DNA of 64,000 nucleotides, from the NCBI RefSeq assembly GCF_000364225.2, contig NZ_AQFT02000001.1, positions 5,080,001-5,144,000 of the forward strand. The letters are read 5' to 3'. The DNA is from Eubacterium plexicaudatum ASF492. GTDB lineage: Bacteria > Bacillota > Clostridia > Lachnospirales > Lachnospiraceae. The stretch's first letter is position 1, and every line of letters begins with the position of its first letter. A program made the translations under genes and the position numbers. Under the pieces are notes generated by a model that searched no databases, was not told the origin of the DNA, and saw nothing but the letters and a program-made list of their open reading frames with translations. Shown here piece after piece: positions 38,948-47,792 of this stretch.

Positions 38948-39628
38948 TGTCGGACGGCAAATTGATGGAAACGCAAACAGCGAATTATTTTTCCGACATT
39001 TATCCTATTGACTGCGCAGTGCTGTCTGCAAATGCATAGTCCTGTCAAAAATGCTGCACGTTGTTGTCGGTATTGTTTTTCCGCCTGAAATGCAAAAGAC
39101 CATGGATCCCATCATGAGACACACGGCCCATATGAAAAATTTAGTTTTTCTCCTGCTTGTCGGCCAGAACAGGAAGATGAACCAGGCCGGTGGCGACAGT
39201 CACTGCATCCACCTTCCGCATCAGGGAGCCGATCCTTTCTTCATTCCAAAAGATATCGGAGAAATCGGAGAGCCCGCACCCTACATCATGGTTAGGGATG
39301 CACAGGTAGTTCCCATATTTATGCCGTCCGGCGAAGATGTGGAAGTAAGTCCCCCCCGCCCATTGATCTCAGCTTCATACCATCCGTTCCCCGTGCTCAG
39401 CAGGATGATCTGCCCCGTCCAGGCCTCCTTGCGGGAACCGCTTTTCAGGATACAGGTATAATTCATGTTCCATTCCTCCTATCCGAGATTCTGGCTGCTG
39501 ACAGAAGCCAGGATGACATTCGTATCGATCACTTTCTTGTCCATCTGTGCCCCTAGGGTCAGCGCGTCGGTCATCAGGTTGTCCACCAGGCGGGGGCTCC
39601 CCTGGTCATTTCTGAGATGTCCTTTGAG
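38948..39628 (-). mobile_element. Decayed second copy of the Tn7/Mu-like transposon
   Basis: This is the right end of the transposon in reverse orientation. From the terminus at 38948 it holds the end region, a broken small-protein gene and the last 40 codons of the ATPase (LVDNLMTDALTLGAQMDKK). Those codons are fused by an internal deletion at about 39605 to an early part of the same gene (LSKDISEM). Transposase and left end are gone. Identity to copy 1 is clearly below 100%, so it is not a recent duplicate. Confidence 0.8.
39281..39466 (-). pseudogene. Broken copy of the small transposon protein
   Basis: ATG 39466 follows GGAGG. The first 36 residues (MNYTCILKSGSRKEAWTGQI, then GWYEAEINGRG) match the protein at 27211. 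The frame is then lost in a G7 run (39352-39358 on the complement). Downstream DNA still encodes GTTCASLTMM out of frame and the rest of the family sequence in another frame. Confidence 0.7.
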
Positions 39629-39744
39629 AGGTTAGGGTTAAAAAATATTATTTCAAAAAATGGTTCCCCCTGTGAAGATAGAGGAATATTTATCAAAACA
39701 AGCCAAGAGAAGCCTGCCGCCTTTTCGTCGCTTGAAAGAAGAAA

Positions 39745-41046
39745 AAACAGGATACTGTGTTAAGGCTTAGAGAAAAATTTAATATGACGCAAAATCAAGC
39801 TGAGGAAGTGATAAAAGAATATTGGTAATAGGATGATATTGTAATGCAGATAGTTTGTACATTAGAGCGAGTTTGAAAATTCAAACTCGCTCCGGTATCA
39901 TATAGGTGAGGTGCAGTATGATTTTTTTAGTCTACCATGTTCACATGATAGGGTACATTATAGTTAAAGGTATTCATTTGCATCTTTATCGGTAAGGCTA
40001 TATTTTTGCATAATGATTGTTTTGATCTCGGCATCTTTGCGGCCAAAATCCTTCAATATATCCACAGCTCCCTTAACAATACCTTTTTCAATACCTTTTT
40101 GAATGCCTTTCTCTAAGGCAGTTTGTTCCCTCAAAAGTATCTGAGGCTCAATGATTGGTTTCACAATCTCCAGCAATTCTTTACTCATGCTAACATCTCC
40201 CATCCATTCTTTTAAAATCTGAATATTTGCCCTGAATGCTACCTCAAGAACGGCTTCGGCATATTCCCTATCCATTTTTCCGGTAAGCTGGCGCATATGT
40301 TCCAATAGATTTTGTAAATCCTGCTTTTCCAGTTTCCCTGACAGAGCCCTGAGCCAGACGTGCAGTTTTGGCTTTAGTTCTTTTGTAACGATAATCTGGG
40401 CTGGAAATAGAATATTGCCCGTGATGTAATAGACTCCTTTAAAGGGGTTTGATACCTGATAACCGTGTTCCTGAAAATACGCAAACAGACCGGACGGCTT
40501 ATTTTCACGGACAAATGTCATGGTTATATCATTTTCGGCAATGGCATCTACCGTCTTGCCGTAGGATTTATAAAGACAGGCATAGCCTTCTGTTTTGAAA
40601 AAGACGTCTATATTCAGGCTGTCTACAGGATCTTTGTATTCTACAATGTTATGTCCCCTGAAAATGCAGCCGATTTCGTTGTTAATGGATATGTCTGTCT
40701 GGTTTTTCGTGATCAGAAGGTCTATGACCAGCGGCTTCACGTTCAGGTTATATTCCCTGTCAAATCGCAGGCTGTCCCGGCAGTCAGCCATTTCCAGATT
40801 CATAGCGGCAATAAAAGCCGGATGCCACTGTATTTTTGTATCGTTCATATGGAAACTCCTTTATCATATATCAATTATAGCATATGTTTTGTGATATGAC
40901 AAATTTTATTGTATATCTGAATTTAGTATGGGCTTATAAAATAAGCAGTTTTAGCACGCCCGTGTTCTACAAAAATTATACAAAACTGCAGGCTGGAAAA
41001 GTCAGGTGCATCATTAGGTTTTCCAAAGTGTAGCTTTATAGCCTTG
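39745..41046. repeat. 1.3-kb direct repeat, copy 2
   Basis: Near-identical partner of 33237-34549 with the same gene, palindrome (39865-39892) and flanks. Divergence starts abruptly on both sides (gccttg at the right end). Confidence 0.92.
39964..40848 (-). CDS. Rpn-like PD-(D/E)XK family protein, copy 2
   Basis: The 294-residue protein is almost identical to the one encoded at 33455-34351. It has one V-to-I change and lacks one GIEK repeat, giving GIQKGIEKGIVKG. Start, nuclease core (HNIVEYKDPVDSLNIDVFF) and internal ATG with GGGAG site are the same. The near-identity points to a recent duplication or gene conversion across the 5.2 kb between the copies. Confidence 0.65.
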   Translation of the reverse strand: MNDTKIQWHPAFIAAMNLEMADCRDSLRFDREYNLNVKPLVIDLLITKNQTDISINNEIGCIFRGHNIVEYKDPVDSLNIDVFFKTEGYACLYKSYGKTVDAIAENDITMTFVRENKPSGLFAYFQEHGYQVSNPFKGVYYITGNILFPAQIIVTKELKPKLHVWLRALSGKLEKQDLQNLLEHMRQLTGKMDREYAEAVLEVAFRANIQILKEWMGDVSMSKELLEIVKPIIEPQILLREQTALEKGIQKGIEKGIVKGAVDILKDFGRKDAEIKTIIMQKYSLTDKDANEYL

Positions 41047-41086
41047 AAAATAAAGGGGTTAGAAGCTATTGAATGATTTTTCAAAC

Positions 41087-41235
41087 TTGCTCTGGTGTCG
41101 TATATAGTTGCAGTACAATTTTTTTAGTGTGCCATGTTCGCATGTTTGAGTACATTATATTCCAATAGATTTTGCAAAGCCTGGCCATTTCCAGATTCAT
41201 AGTGGCAATAAAAGCCGGATGTCACCTACTTGATC
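41087..41235. repeat. Decayed third copy of the Rpn-linked repeat
   Basis: Short blocks match the ends of the 1.3-kb repeat in order, with the middle deleted: tttttttagt-tgccatgttcgcatg and catttccagattcatagtgg-caataaaagccggatg. No gene survives. The rest of 41047-41392 holds nothing recognisable apart from the GH94 ribosome binding site. Confidence 0.6.
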
Positions 41236-41392
41236 GTTTGCGTCAGCAATCTGATATTTTTCTATGGAATCTGATAGAAGTATCGCTGCAAAATGAGTAA
41301 AATAGCAATATCGTTCACAGAAACGTTGACCCGGCCGGGTTTGCTACAACAATGATACAATAACAAAATGTTATAGAAAAAGGAGAAATTAG

Positions 41393-44113
41393 ATGCATAG
41401 CATACATTATATAGATCAGGACGGGACATTTTCTATCGAGCAGCCGGAAAATTACAGTTATCTGTATTTTCCGATTGCCGGGGAGGGTGGTTTAAAAAGC
41501 GCAGTAACACCGAATCTGGGAGGAGACATAAAGATCAACCAGAACGCATTTCTAATGGAGCCGGTCAGTGTGGAAAATCTGCATAATAACCGTTCCGGCA
41601 GAAATTTCTGGTGCAGGATGGCAGATGGCTGCTGCTGGTCTGCCGTTGGGGCGTCCGCAGAGCAGGAGAGCAGAAAATTTACAGATAAACAGGATGCAAG
41701 TGTGCTGCGCGCAGGGCTGATGTGGCATACGGTGACAAGAAAGTCTGTGCGGCATACGCTGGAAGCAGAAGTGACGTCTTTTGTGCCTCTGGAACATCCG
41801 GCGGAGGTTATGCGGGTTACGCTGCGCAATACGGGAAGTGAAGCGCTGACACTGACGCCTGTGGCGGCTGTGCCGATTTTTGGCAGAAGCGCGGACAATA
41901 TTCGTGACCACAGGCACGTGACATCGCTGCTGCATCGGATTTGGACGACGGATGACGGCGTCCACGTCCGCCCGGCACTGTCGTTTGACGAACGTGGACA
42001 TCGGAAAAATGAGCTGATTTATTTTGTATGTGCTGCCGGCGCGGACGGGCAGAAACCGTGTGGGTTCTATCCGGTGACGGAAGAATTTATCGGTGAAGGC
42101 GGCAGTTATACAAATCCGCAGCAGATACGGGAAAATGCTGCCGGCGAAGCTGTCGGATACCGGACAGAGGGGAAAGAGGCCGTAGGTGGTATCCGTTTTG
42201 ATGAAATCTGCCTTGCGCCAGGAGAACAAGCCGAATATACGGTCGTTATGGGCATTACGGACAGGGAGGAACAAATCAGAGAAATTATGGATGCGTTTCG
42301 GACAGCAAAGCAGGTAGATGCCGCGTTTTGCCAGATGAAGCGCTACTGGCAGGAAAAAGTAAATGTCCGCTACCATACAGGCAGCCGCACGTTTGACCGG
42401 TTTTTAAGATGGGTAAGCTTTCAGCCGCTGTTAAGGAGAATTTATGGCTGCTCGTTCCTTCCGTACCACGATTATGGCCGGGGCGGCCGGGGCTGGCGGG
42501 ATTTGTGGCAGGACTGCCTGTCACTGCTGATGATGGATCCGGGCGGCGTGCGTCAGATGATCGTGGATAACTGCGGTGGTGTACGCGTTGACGGTACAAA
42601 TGCTACGATTATTGGATCCGGGCAAGGGGAATTTATTGCAGACCGCAATGGTATTGCGCGTGTCTGGATGGACCATGGGGTATGGCCGTTTTTGACGATC
42701 CGGCTTTATATAGACCAGACCGGGGATGTGGAGATTTTAAGGGAAAAGGCTGTATATTTTAAAGACGAGCAGATAAAACGGGGCTGTGGGTTGGATACGC
42801 ATTGGGACAGCACGTATGGCGTACGGCAGAAAAACCGGAACGGGGAAATTTATGAAGGAACCGTGTTGGAGCATTTGCTGCTGCAGATGTTGTGTGCTTT
42901 TTATGAGGTCGGAGAGCACAACCATATTCGCCTGCGTGGTGCGGACTGGAATGATGCTTTGGATATGGCGCCGGACCGTGGTGAAAGCGTGGCGTTTACG
43001 TGTGCGTATGCAGGAAATCTGATGCAGCTGGCGCAGATGCTGATGCAGTTGGCTGAACGGTTTGGCTGGAAGCAGGTAGAGTTTATGGAAGAGATGGGTG
43101 TGCTGCTACAGGATGAAGCAGAGGTCTATGACAGTATTTCGGTAAAACAAGAGCTTTTACGGCAGTATGTGCAGACAGTCAGTCACCAGGTCAGCGGCAG
43201 CCGTATGTCTGTGGATGTAAATGAGCTGGCGGAAAACCTAAGGCATAAAGCAGCCTGGATGCAGGAGCATATTCGCAAAACGGAGTGGATACAAGGGGAT
43301 CAGGAAGGCTGGTTTAACAGCTACTACGATAATCATGGAAATGCCGTTGAGGGGTATTACGGCCAGGGTGTGCGGATGATGCTGACCGGCCAGGTGTTTG
43401 CGGTAATGAGCAAAACCGCGGATGACCGGCAGACAAGGCAAATCTGTAAAAGCGCGGATCGGTATTTATATGATGCAAAAGCAGGGGGATACCGTCTCAA
43501 TACGAATTTCAACGAAGAAAAATATGATATGGGAAGGATGTTTGGGTTTGCCTATGGGGAAAAAGAAAACGGGGCAGTCTTTTCGCATATGACTGTAATG
43601 TACGCAAATGCGCTGTATCAAAGAGGATTTGTAAAAGAAGGATTTCGTGCGCTGCAGACGCTGGCGGATACGGCGATGGACTTTGCGGTAAGTAAAATCT
43701 ATCCGGGCATTCCGGAATATTTTAACCGGGACGGAAGAGGGATGTACCATTACCTGACAGGCGCAGCGAGCTGGTATATGCTTACAATGGTAACGGAAGT
43801 GTTTGGGGTGCGTGGAGAGATTGGCGATCTTCTCATACAGCCGAAGCTGTTAAGCGGGCAGTTTGATGAACAAGGCTGCGCAGGTCTTGCGCTGACATTT
43901 GCAGGCCAATGCTTTGATATAACGTTTGATAATCCGGACAGGCTGTCCTATGGGGAATATGAGGTACGCAGCGCTGTCTGCGATGGCACAGGCCTGCCTG
44001 TAAACGGCGCGTCTGCGGTCATGGAAAGAAGCCGGATCCAACAACTAAAGGACGGCGTACATAAGATCCGGGTTACGTTGGGAAGGCGCCAGTCAAGCGG
44101 CGGCACACAATAG
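41393..44113 (+). CDS. GH94 phosphorylase, probable laminaribiose / beta-1,3-oligoglucan phosphorylase
   Basis: The 906-residue protein has no signal peptide and is cytoplasmic. It has an N-terminal beta-sandwich (about 1-290), a linker, an (alpha/alpha)6 barrel (about 330-800) and a C-terminal cap. The general acid is the Asp in RGADWNDALD (about 519). The opening (YIDQDGTFSIEQPE, YLYFPIAGEGGLKSAVTPNL) and the RSADNIRDHRHVTSLLHRI segment resemble the laminaribiose phosphorylase branch rather than cellobiose phosphorylase; that is a memory-based judgement. It would split a beta-1,3-glucosyl bond with phosphate to glucose-1-phosphate. AAAGGAG precedes the start. The secreted GH16 nearby supports the substrate. 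Confidence 0.8.
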   Translation: MHSIHYIDQDGTFSIEQPENYSYLYFPIAGEGGLKSAVTPNLGGDIKINQNAFLMEPVSVENLHNNRSGRNFWCRMADGCCWSAVGASAEQESRKFTDKQDASVLRAGLMWHTVTRKSVRHTLEAEVTSFVPLEHPAEVMRVTLRNTGSEALTLTPVAAVPIFGRSADNIRDHRHVTSLLHRIWTTDDGVHVRPALSFDERGHRKNELIYFVCAAGADGQKPCGFYPVTEEFIGEGGSYTNPQQIRENAAGEAVGYRTEGKEAVGGIRFDEICLAPGEQAEYTVVMGITDREEQIREIMDAFRTAKQVDAAFCQMKRYWQEKVNVRYHTGSRTFDRFLRWVSFQPLLRRIYGCSFLPYHDYGRGGRGWRDLWQDCLSLLMMDPGGVRQMIVDNCGGVRVDGTNATIIGSGQGEFIADRNGIARVWMDHGVWPFLTIRLYIDQTGDVEILREKAVYFKDEQIKRGCGLDTHWDSTYGVRQKNRNGEIYEGTVLEHLLLQMLCAFYEVGEHNHIRLRGADWNDALDMAPDRGESVAFTCAYAGNLMQLAQMLMQLAERFGWKQVEFMEEMGVLLQDEAEVYDSISVKQELLRQYVQTVSHQVSGSRMSVDVNELAENLRHKAAWMQEHIRKTEWIQGDQEGWFNSYYDNHGNAVEGYYGQGVRMMLTGQVFAVMSKTADDRQTRQICKSADRYLYDAKAGGYRLNTNFNEEKYDMGRMFGFAYGEKENGAVFSHMTVMYANALYQRGFVKEGFRALQTLADTAMDFAVSKIYPGIPEYFNRDGRGMYHYLTGAASWYMLTMVTEVFGVRGEIGDLLIQPKLLSGQFDEQGCAGLALTFAGQCFDITFDNPDRLSYGEYEVRSAVCDGTGLPVNGASAVMERSRIQQLKDGVHKIRVTLGRRQSSGGTQ

Positions 44114-44119
44114 TATGTC

Positions 44120-44860
44120 TCACCAGGAAGTGCGGTAAAATTTGTCACGGTATTTTTTGGGAGTCAAACCGACCGATTTTTTAAAAGTCTGGATAAAATG
44201 GCTTTGTGAGGAAAAAGCCAGATAATTTGCAATTTCGATCAGACTGAAATCGGAATATTTCAAAAGATGCTGGGCTTTTTCGATCTTTTTTTCGCTGATA
44301 TAGGTGCTGATTGCAACACCAAGCTCTTGTTTAAACAGCCGTGATAAATAACTGGTGGACAGGCCTGTATAATCTGCAAGCTCTTCGATGGTAAGGCGGC
44401 TGTTCAGGTGGCTGTAAATATAGTCCATACAGCGGATAACAGGTTTTGAAATCACACTTTCTTTTTTCAGGAGCAGCATTTTGCCTGTATAATCCAAAAC
44501 CATGCTGTCATGCAGCTTGCAGATGGCCGGGATGGATGTACAGGCATCCATTTTTAATATATAAAAATCACTCAGGCGGTATGCATGTTCCAATTCCATA
44601 CCAGCCTCCACGCAGTGGCGGACAATCATCGCAACCGTTACGACAAAATGATATTTCATATTAGTAAGCGGGTCAGGAGAAAGTACACCCATGCCATTCG
44701 GGCTTGCAAACGTATTCTGGATGCAGTTTTCCTGCACAAAATTAATATCGCCTGAGCTGACGGCATGGTAAAACGCATATTCTTCTTCTAATGGGCGGTG
44801 CGCAAGGCAGTCTTCGGCGGCCAGAAGCTCCTGCTGCTGCCATTCTTTTTGCAGATCCAT
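44120..44860 (-). CDS. AraC-family transcriptional regulator
   Basis: The C-terminal AraC/XylS domain has both helix-turn-helix motifs (LTIEELADYTGLSTSYLSRL and IEIANYLAFSSQSHFIQTFK, then GLTPKKYRD). The N-terminal 150 residues are not a cupin-type pattern that can be named. ATG 44860 is preferred (AAAGGA 7 nt upstream) over the codons at 44866 and 44899. The gene is convergent with the first GH94 gene and divergent from the GH16 gene, so it most likely controls the glucan locus. Confidence 0.88.
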   Translation of the reverse strand: MDLQKEWQQQELLAAEDCLAHRPLEEEYAFYHAVSSGDINFVQENCIQNTFASPNGMGVLSPDPLTNMKYHFVVTVAMIVRHCVEAGMELEHAYRLSDFYILKMDACTSIPAICKLHDSMVLDYTGKMLLLKKESVISKPVIRCMDYIYSHLNSRLTIEELADYTGLSTSYLSRLFKQELGVAISTYISEKKIEKAQHLLKYSDFSLIEIANYLAFSSQSHFIQTFKKSVGLTPKKYRDKFYRTSW

Positions 44861-44992
44861 AATCATTCCTTTCTGAAAACCAGTATATGATTGTGACATT
44901 ATATCATGAATTTGATATTTTTGTACATAGTATTGTATATAAATTTGTAAAAAAACGGTAAGCTAGATTAAAAAATTAGGGAGGATTTCAGA

Positions 44993-47770
44993 ATGAAAAG
45001 ACAATTTTGGCAAGTTATCACGCCTGTCTTAACGGCTGCCATAGCAGCTTCGTTTATGACAGTAACGGCAAATGCCGCAAAATCCGGTATTTCACAGACG
45101 AAATGTATTTTGTCTAAAGGAGATCAGGTGGATTTGGATATCGGCGGGGAAAATGAGCGGTCAGGCATTTATACCGTAAGCAACGAGCAGATAGCTTCAG
45201 TGAAAAACAACGGCCTGGTGACTGCGAAAAAAACAGGAAAGACGACGGTCACATGGACAAAAGGTGGTACGAAATATACATGTGCCGTTCAGGTAGTAAA
45301 AGCACCTAAAATAAGTAAAACTGAACTGATATTAAAGGAAGGGCAGACCAAAGAGCTTTCTGTGGAAAAAAACGGAAACAAAAAGCTTTCTGTGGTATGG
45401 AGCTCTTCGGATTCGGACATTGTTACGGTAAAGGGCGGAAAAGTGACCGCGGTATCGGCCGGAACAGCAAAAATTAAGGTAAAGATCAAAGGCCTGGCAA
45501 AAACATGGACAAAGGAGGCAAATGTGACGGTAAAAAGCAAAGGAGGAAGCAATATTTATGACGGATACAATCTGGTCTGGCAGGAAACGTTTGATGGGGA
45601 GTCCCTGCAAATGGAAGACTGGAATATTGAAACGCATGAGCCGGGATGGGTTAACAACGAGCTGCAGGAGTATACGGATTCGTCTGAAAATATTTATGTC
45701 AAAGATGGAAAGCTTGTAATCAAACCGATTGAAACAAAGGGAGCGGACGGAACAGTGTCTTATACGTCCGGCAGGGTCAATACGCAGAATAAGCATAATT
45801 TTAAATACGGGTTGTTTGAAGCAAAGCTTAAGGTTCCGAAAGGGCAGGGGTTTCTGCCGGCATTCTGGATGATGCCTGCAAATGAAAATCTTTATGGGCA
45901 ATGGCCAAGATGCGGAGAGATTGATATTATGGAAGTACTTGGAAGCCAGACGGATACTTCTTATGGAACGCTTCATTTTGGCAATCCGCACAGCGAAAGC
46001 CAGGGGAAATATACACTGGATTCCGGCAGCTTTGCGGATGAATATCATACATTTGGCATGGAATGGGAGCCAGGCAGAATTCGCTGGTATGTGGACGGGA
46101 ATTTGATTCATACGGAAAATGACTGGTATTCGGCAACCGAGGGACAGGGAGAGGTTACGTATCCGGCTCCGTTTGACCAGCCGTTTTATATTATTTTGAA
46201 CCTGGCTGTAGGCGGCAACTGGCCGGGAAATCCGGATGCATCTACCAATGTGGAAGACGCACGGTTTTTAATTGACGAAGTAAAGGTATATCAAAAAGAC
46301 AGTTATGATGAAAATGTGGAAAAGCCGGTAAAAACCGTTGTGCTGCGTGAACCTGGAGCAGACGGCAATTATGTAAATAACGGGGATTTTTCGGTATCGG
46401 AAAATCTGTCAGACGAACAGGACTGGAGCTTTTTAAATGCAATGGAAGGCGAGGCATCCGCTTCGGTCAGAGATAACGAGATTTTGATTCAAACGGCAAA
46501 AGAGGGTACGGTGGATTACAGCGTACAGCTGGTGCAGGCTGGCCTTCCGATGAAAAAAGGCGGTACTTACCGTCTCAGCTTTGACGCTTATGCGGCTGAA
46601 AACAGAACAATGAAAACAGGTGTTTCCGCGCCGGACCGTGGCTACAAACGGTATTTGGAAGATACGCCTGTAGAGCTGACAACACAAAAGAAGACATATA
46701 CTTATGAATTTACGATGACAGACGCAGACGATGCCAACGGGCGGCTGGAGTTTAATATGGGGGCGGCAGGTTCGGCAGCGGACATCCATATTTCGAAAGT
46801 ATCGATAGTAAAAACCGGGCAGACAGATTTGGATAAGGCAGAAAAAACCGTACGCGCGGATGGCAATTATGTGTACAACGCAGGTTTTCAGGAAGGAAAA
46901 GACCGCCTGGGGTATTGGGAAATTAACAGCAATGAGGGAACAACAGCGGCGGTTACGAATCAGGACAATATACGCAGGCTGAAAGTGACGGCTGCTGCCG
47001 GTACATCTAAGGAAAATCCGGTTACGATTGTTCAAAACGGCCTGCCGCTGACAGAAGGAGATTATGCATTGCGTTTTCTTGCCGAGGGCGAAAACGGTAC
47101 ATCACTGAAAGTAAAAGTCGCGGGACAGGAATTTGATGCGGCGCTGACAGGAGGGGAACAGGCCTGCCAGTATAAGTTTGAGGTTCCGGCAGGCGGGCTG
47201 CAAACGCAGGAAAAGGGGATTGTCTTTGAAATTACGCAGCCTGGTACATATTATCTGGATGATGTACGTATCGAAGAAGACAGCCTGATCAAAAACGGAA
47301 GTTTCCGTGCAGGATTTTCAGGCTATGAAGTTTATGCATATACCGCGTCAGATGTTTCTTATGTAGTGGACAGTTTAAATGAAGATTCCGCGGCGGATTT
47401 CAGCATTAAGAATACGGGCGATGCGGCCTGGAAGATCCAGCTAAAGCAAAATAATATCGAACTGGAAAAGGGCCAGTGGTACCGGCTTTCCTTAAAGGCA
47501 AAATCTGACAGGGACAGGAAGCTGATGTTTGCGATTCAGCGAGACGGCAGCAGTGATGATAATTGGACGCCGTATTCCGGAGAAAAGACGGTTATGCTTA
47601 CAAGCGAATATCAGACTTATGATATCGTATTTCAGATGGAACATGAAACGGACGTAAAGTCTGTACTGAGCATTTCAATGGGTGCGGTTGACGGAGAACA
47701 GATTGATCAAAAGCACCGGATCTGCCTGGATGAGATTTTACTGGAAAAGACAGAAAAGCCTGTATCATAA
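44993..47770 (+). CDS. Secreted multidomain GH16 beta-1,3-glucanase (laminarinase type)
   Basis: The 925-residue secreted enzyme has a signal peptide (residues 1-28, ending ANA), two BIG2 Ig-like domains (about 30-105 and 106-182), a GH16 domain (about 195-440) and three CBM4/9-like carbohydrate-binding repeats (starting NGDFSVSEN, NAGFQEGKD and NGSFRAGFS). The catalytic motif is GEIDIMEVLG near residue 308, with the nucleophile and acid/base glutamates both present. The M insertion in EIDIME is the laminarinase-type active site. It would cut beta-1,3-glucan outside the cell. No sorting signal is seen, so retention at the surface may rest on the Ig-like domains. Confidence 0.88.
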   Translation: MKRQFWQVITPVLTAAIAASFMTVTANAAKSGISQTKCILSKGDQVDLDIGGENERSGIYTVSNEQIASVKNNGLVTAKKTGKTTVTWTKGGTKYTCAVQVVKAPKISKTELILKEGQTKELSVEKNGNKKLSVVWSSSDSDIVTVKGGKVTAVSAGTAKIKVKIKGLAKTWTKEANVTVKSKGGSNIYDGYNLVWQETFDGESLQMEDWNIETHEPGWVNNELQEYTDSSENIYVKDGKLVIKPIETKGADGTVSYTSGRVNTQNKHNFKYGLFEAKLKVPKGQGFLPAFWMMPANENLYGQWPRCGEIDIMEVLGSQTDTSYGTLHFGNPHSESQGKYTLDSGSFADEYHTFGMEWEPGRIRWYVDGNLIHTENDWYSATEGQGEVTYPAPFDQPFYIILNLAVGGNWPGNPDASTNVEDARFLIDEVKVYQKDSYDENVEKPVKTVVLREPGADGNYVNNGDFSVSENLSDEQDWSFLNAMEGEASASVRDNEILIQTAKEGTVDYSVQLVQAGLPMKKGGTYRLSFDAYAAENRTMKTGVSAPDRGYKRYLEDTPVELTTQKKTYTYEFTMTDADDANGRLEFNMGAAGSAADIHISKVSIVKTGQTDLDKAEKTVRADGNYVYNAGFQEGKDRLGYWEINSNEGTTAAVTNQDNIRRLKVTAAAGTSKENPVTIVQNGLPLTEGDYALRFLAEGENGTSLKVKVAGQEFDAALTGGEQACQYKFEVPAGGLQTQEKGIVFEITQPGTYYLDDVRIEEDSLIKNGSFRAGFSGYEVYAYTASDVSYVVDSLNEDSAADFSIKNTGDAAWKIQLKQNNIELEKGQWYRLSLKAKSDRDRKLMFAIQRDGSSDDNWTPYSGEKTVMLTSEYQTYDIVFQMEHETDVKSVLSISMGAVDGEQIDQKHRICLDEILLEKTEKPVS

Positions 47771-47792
47771 AAAACAATTAGGGAGAATGGAC

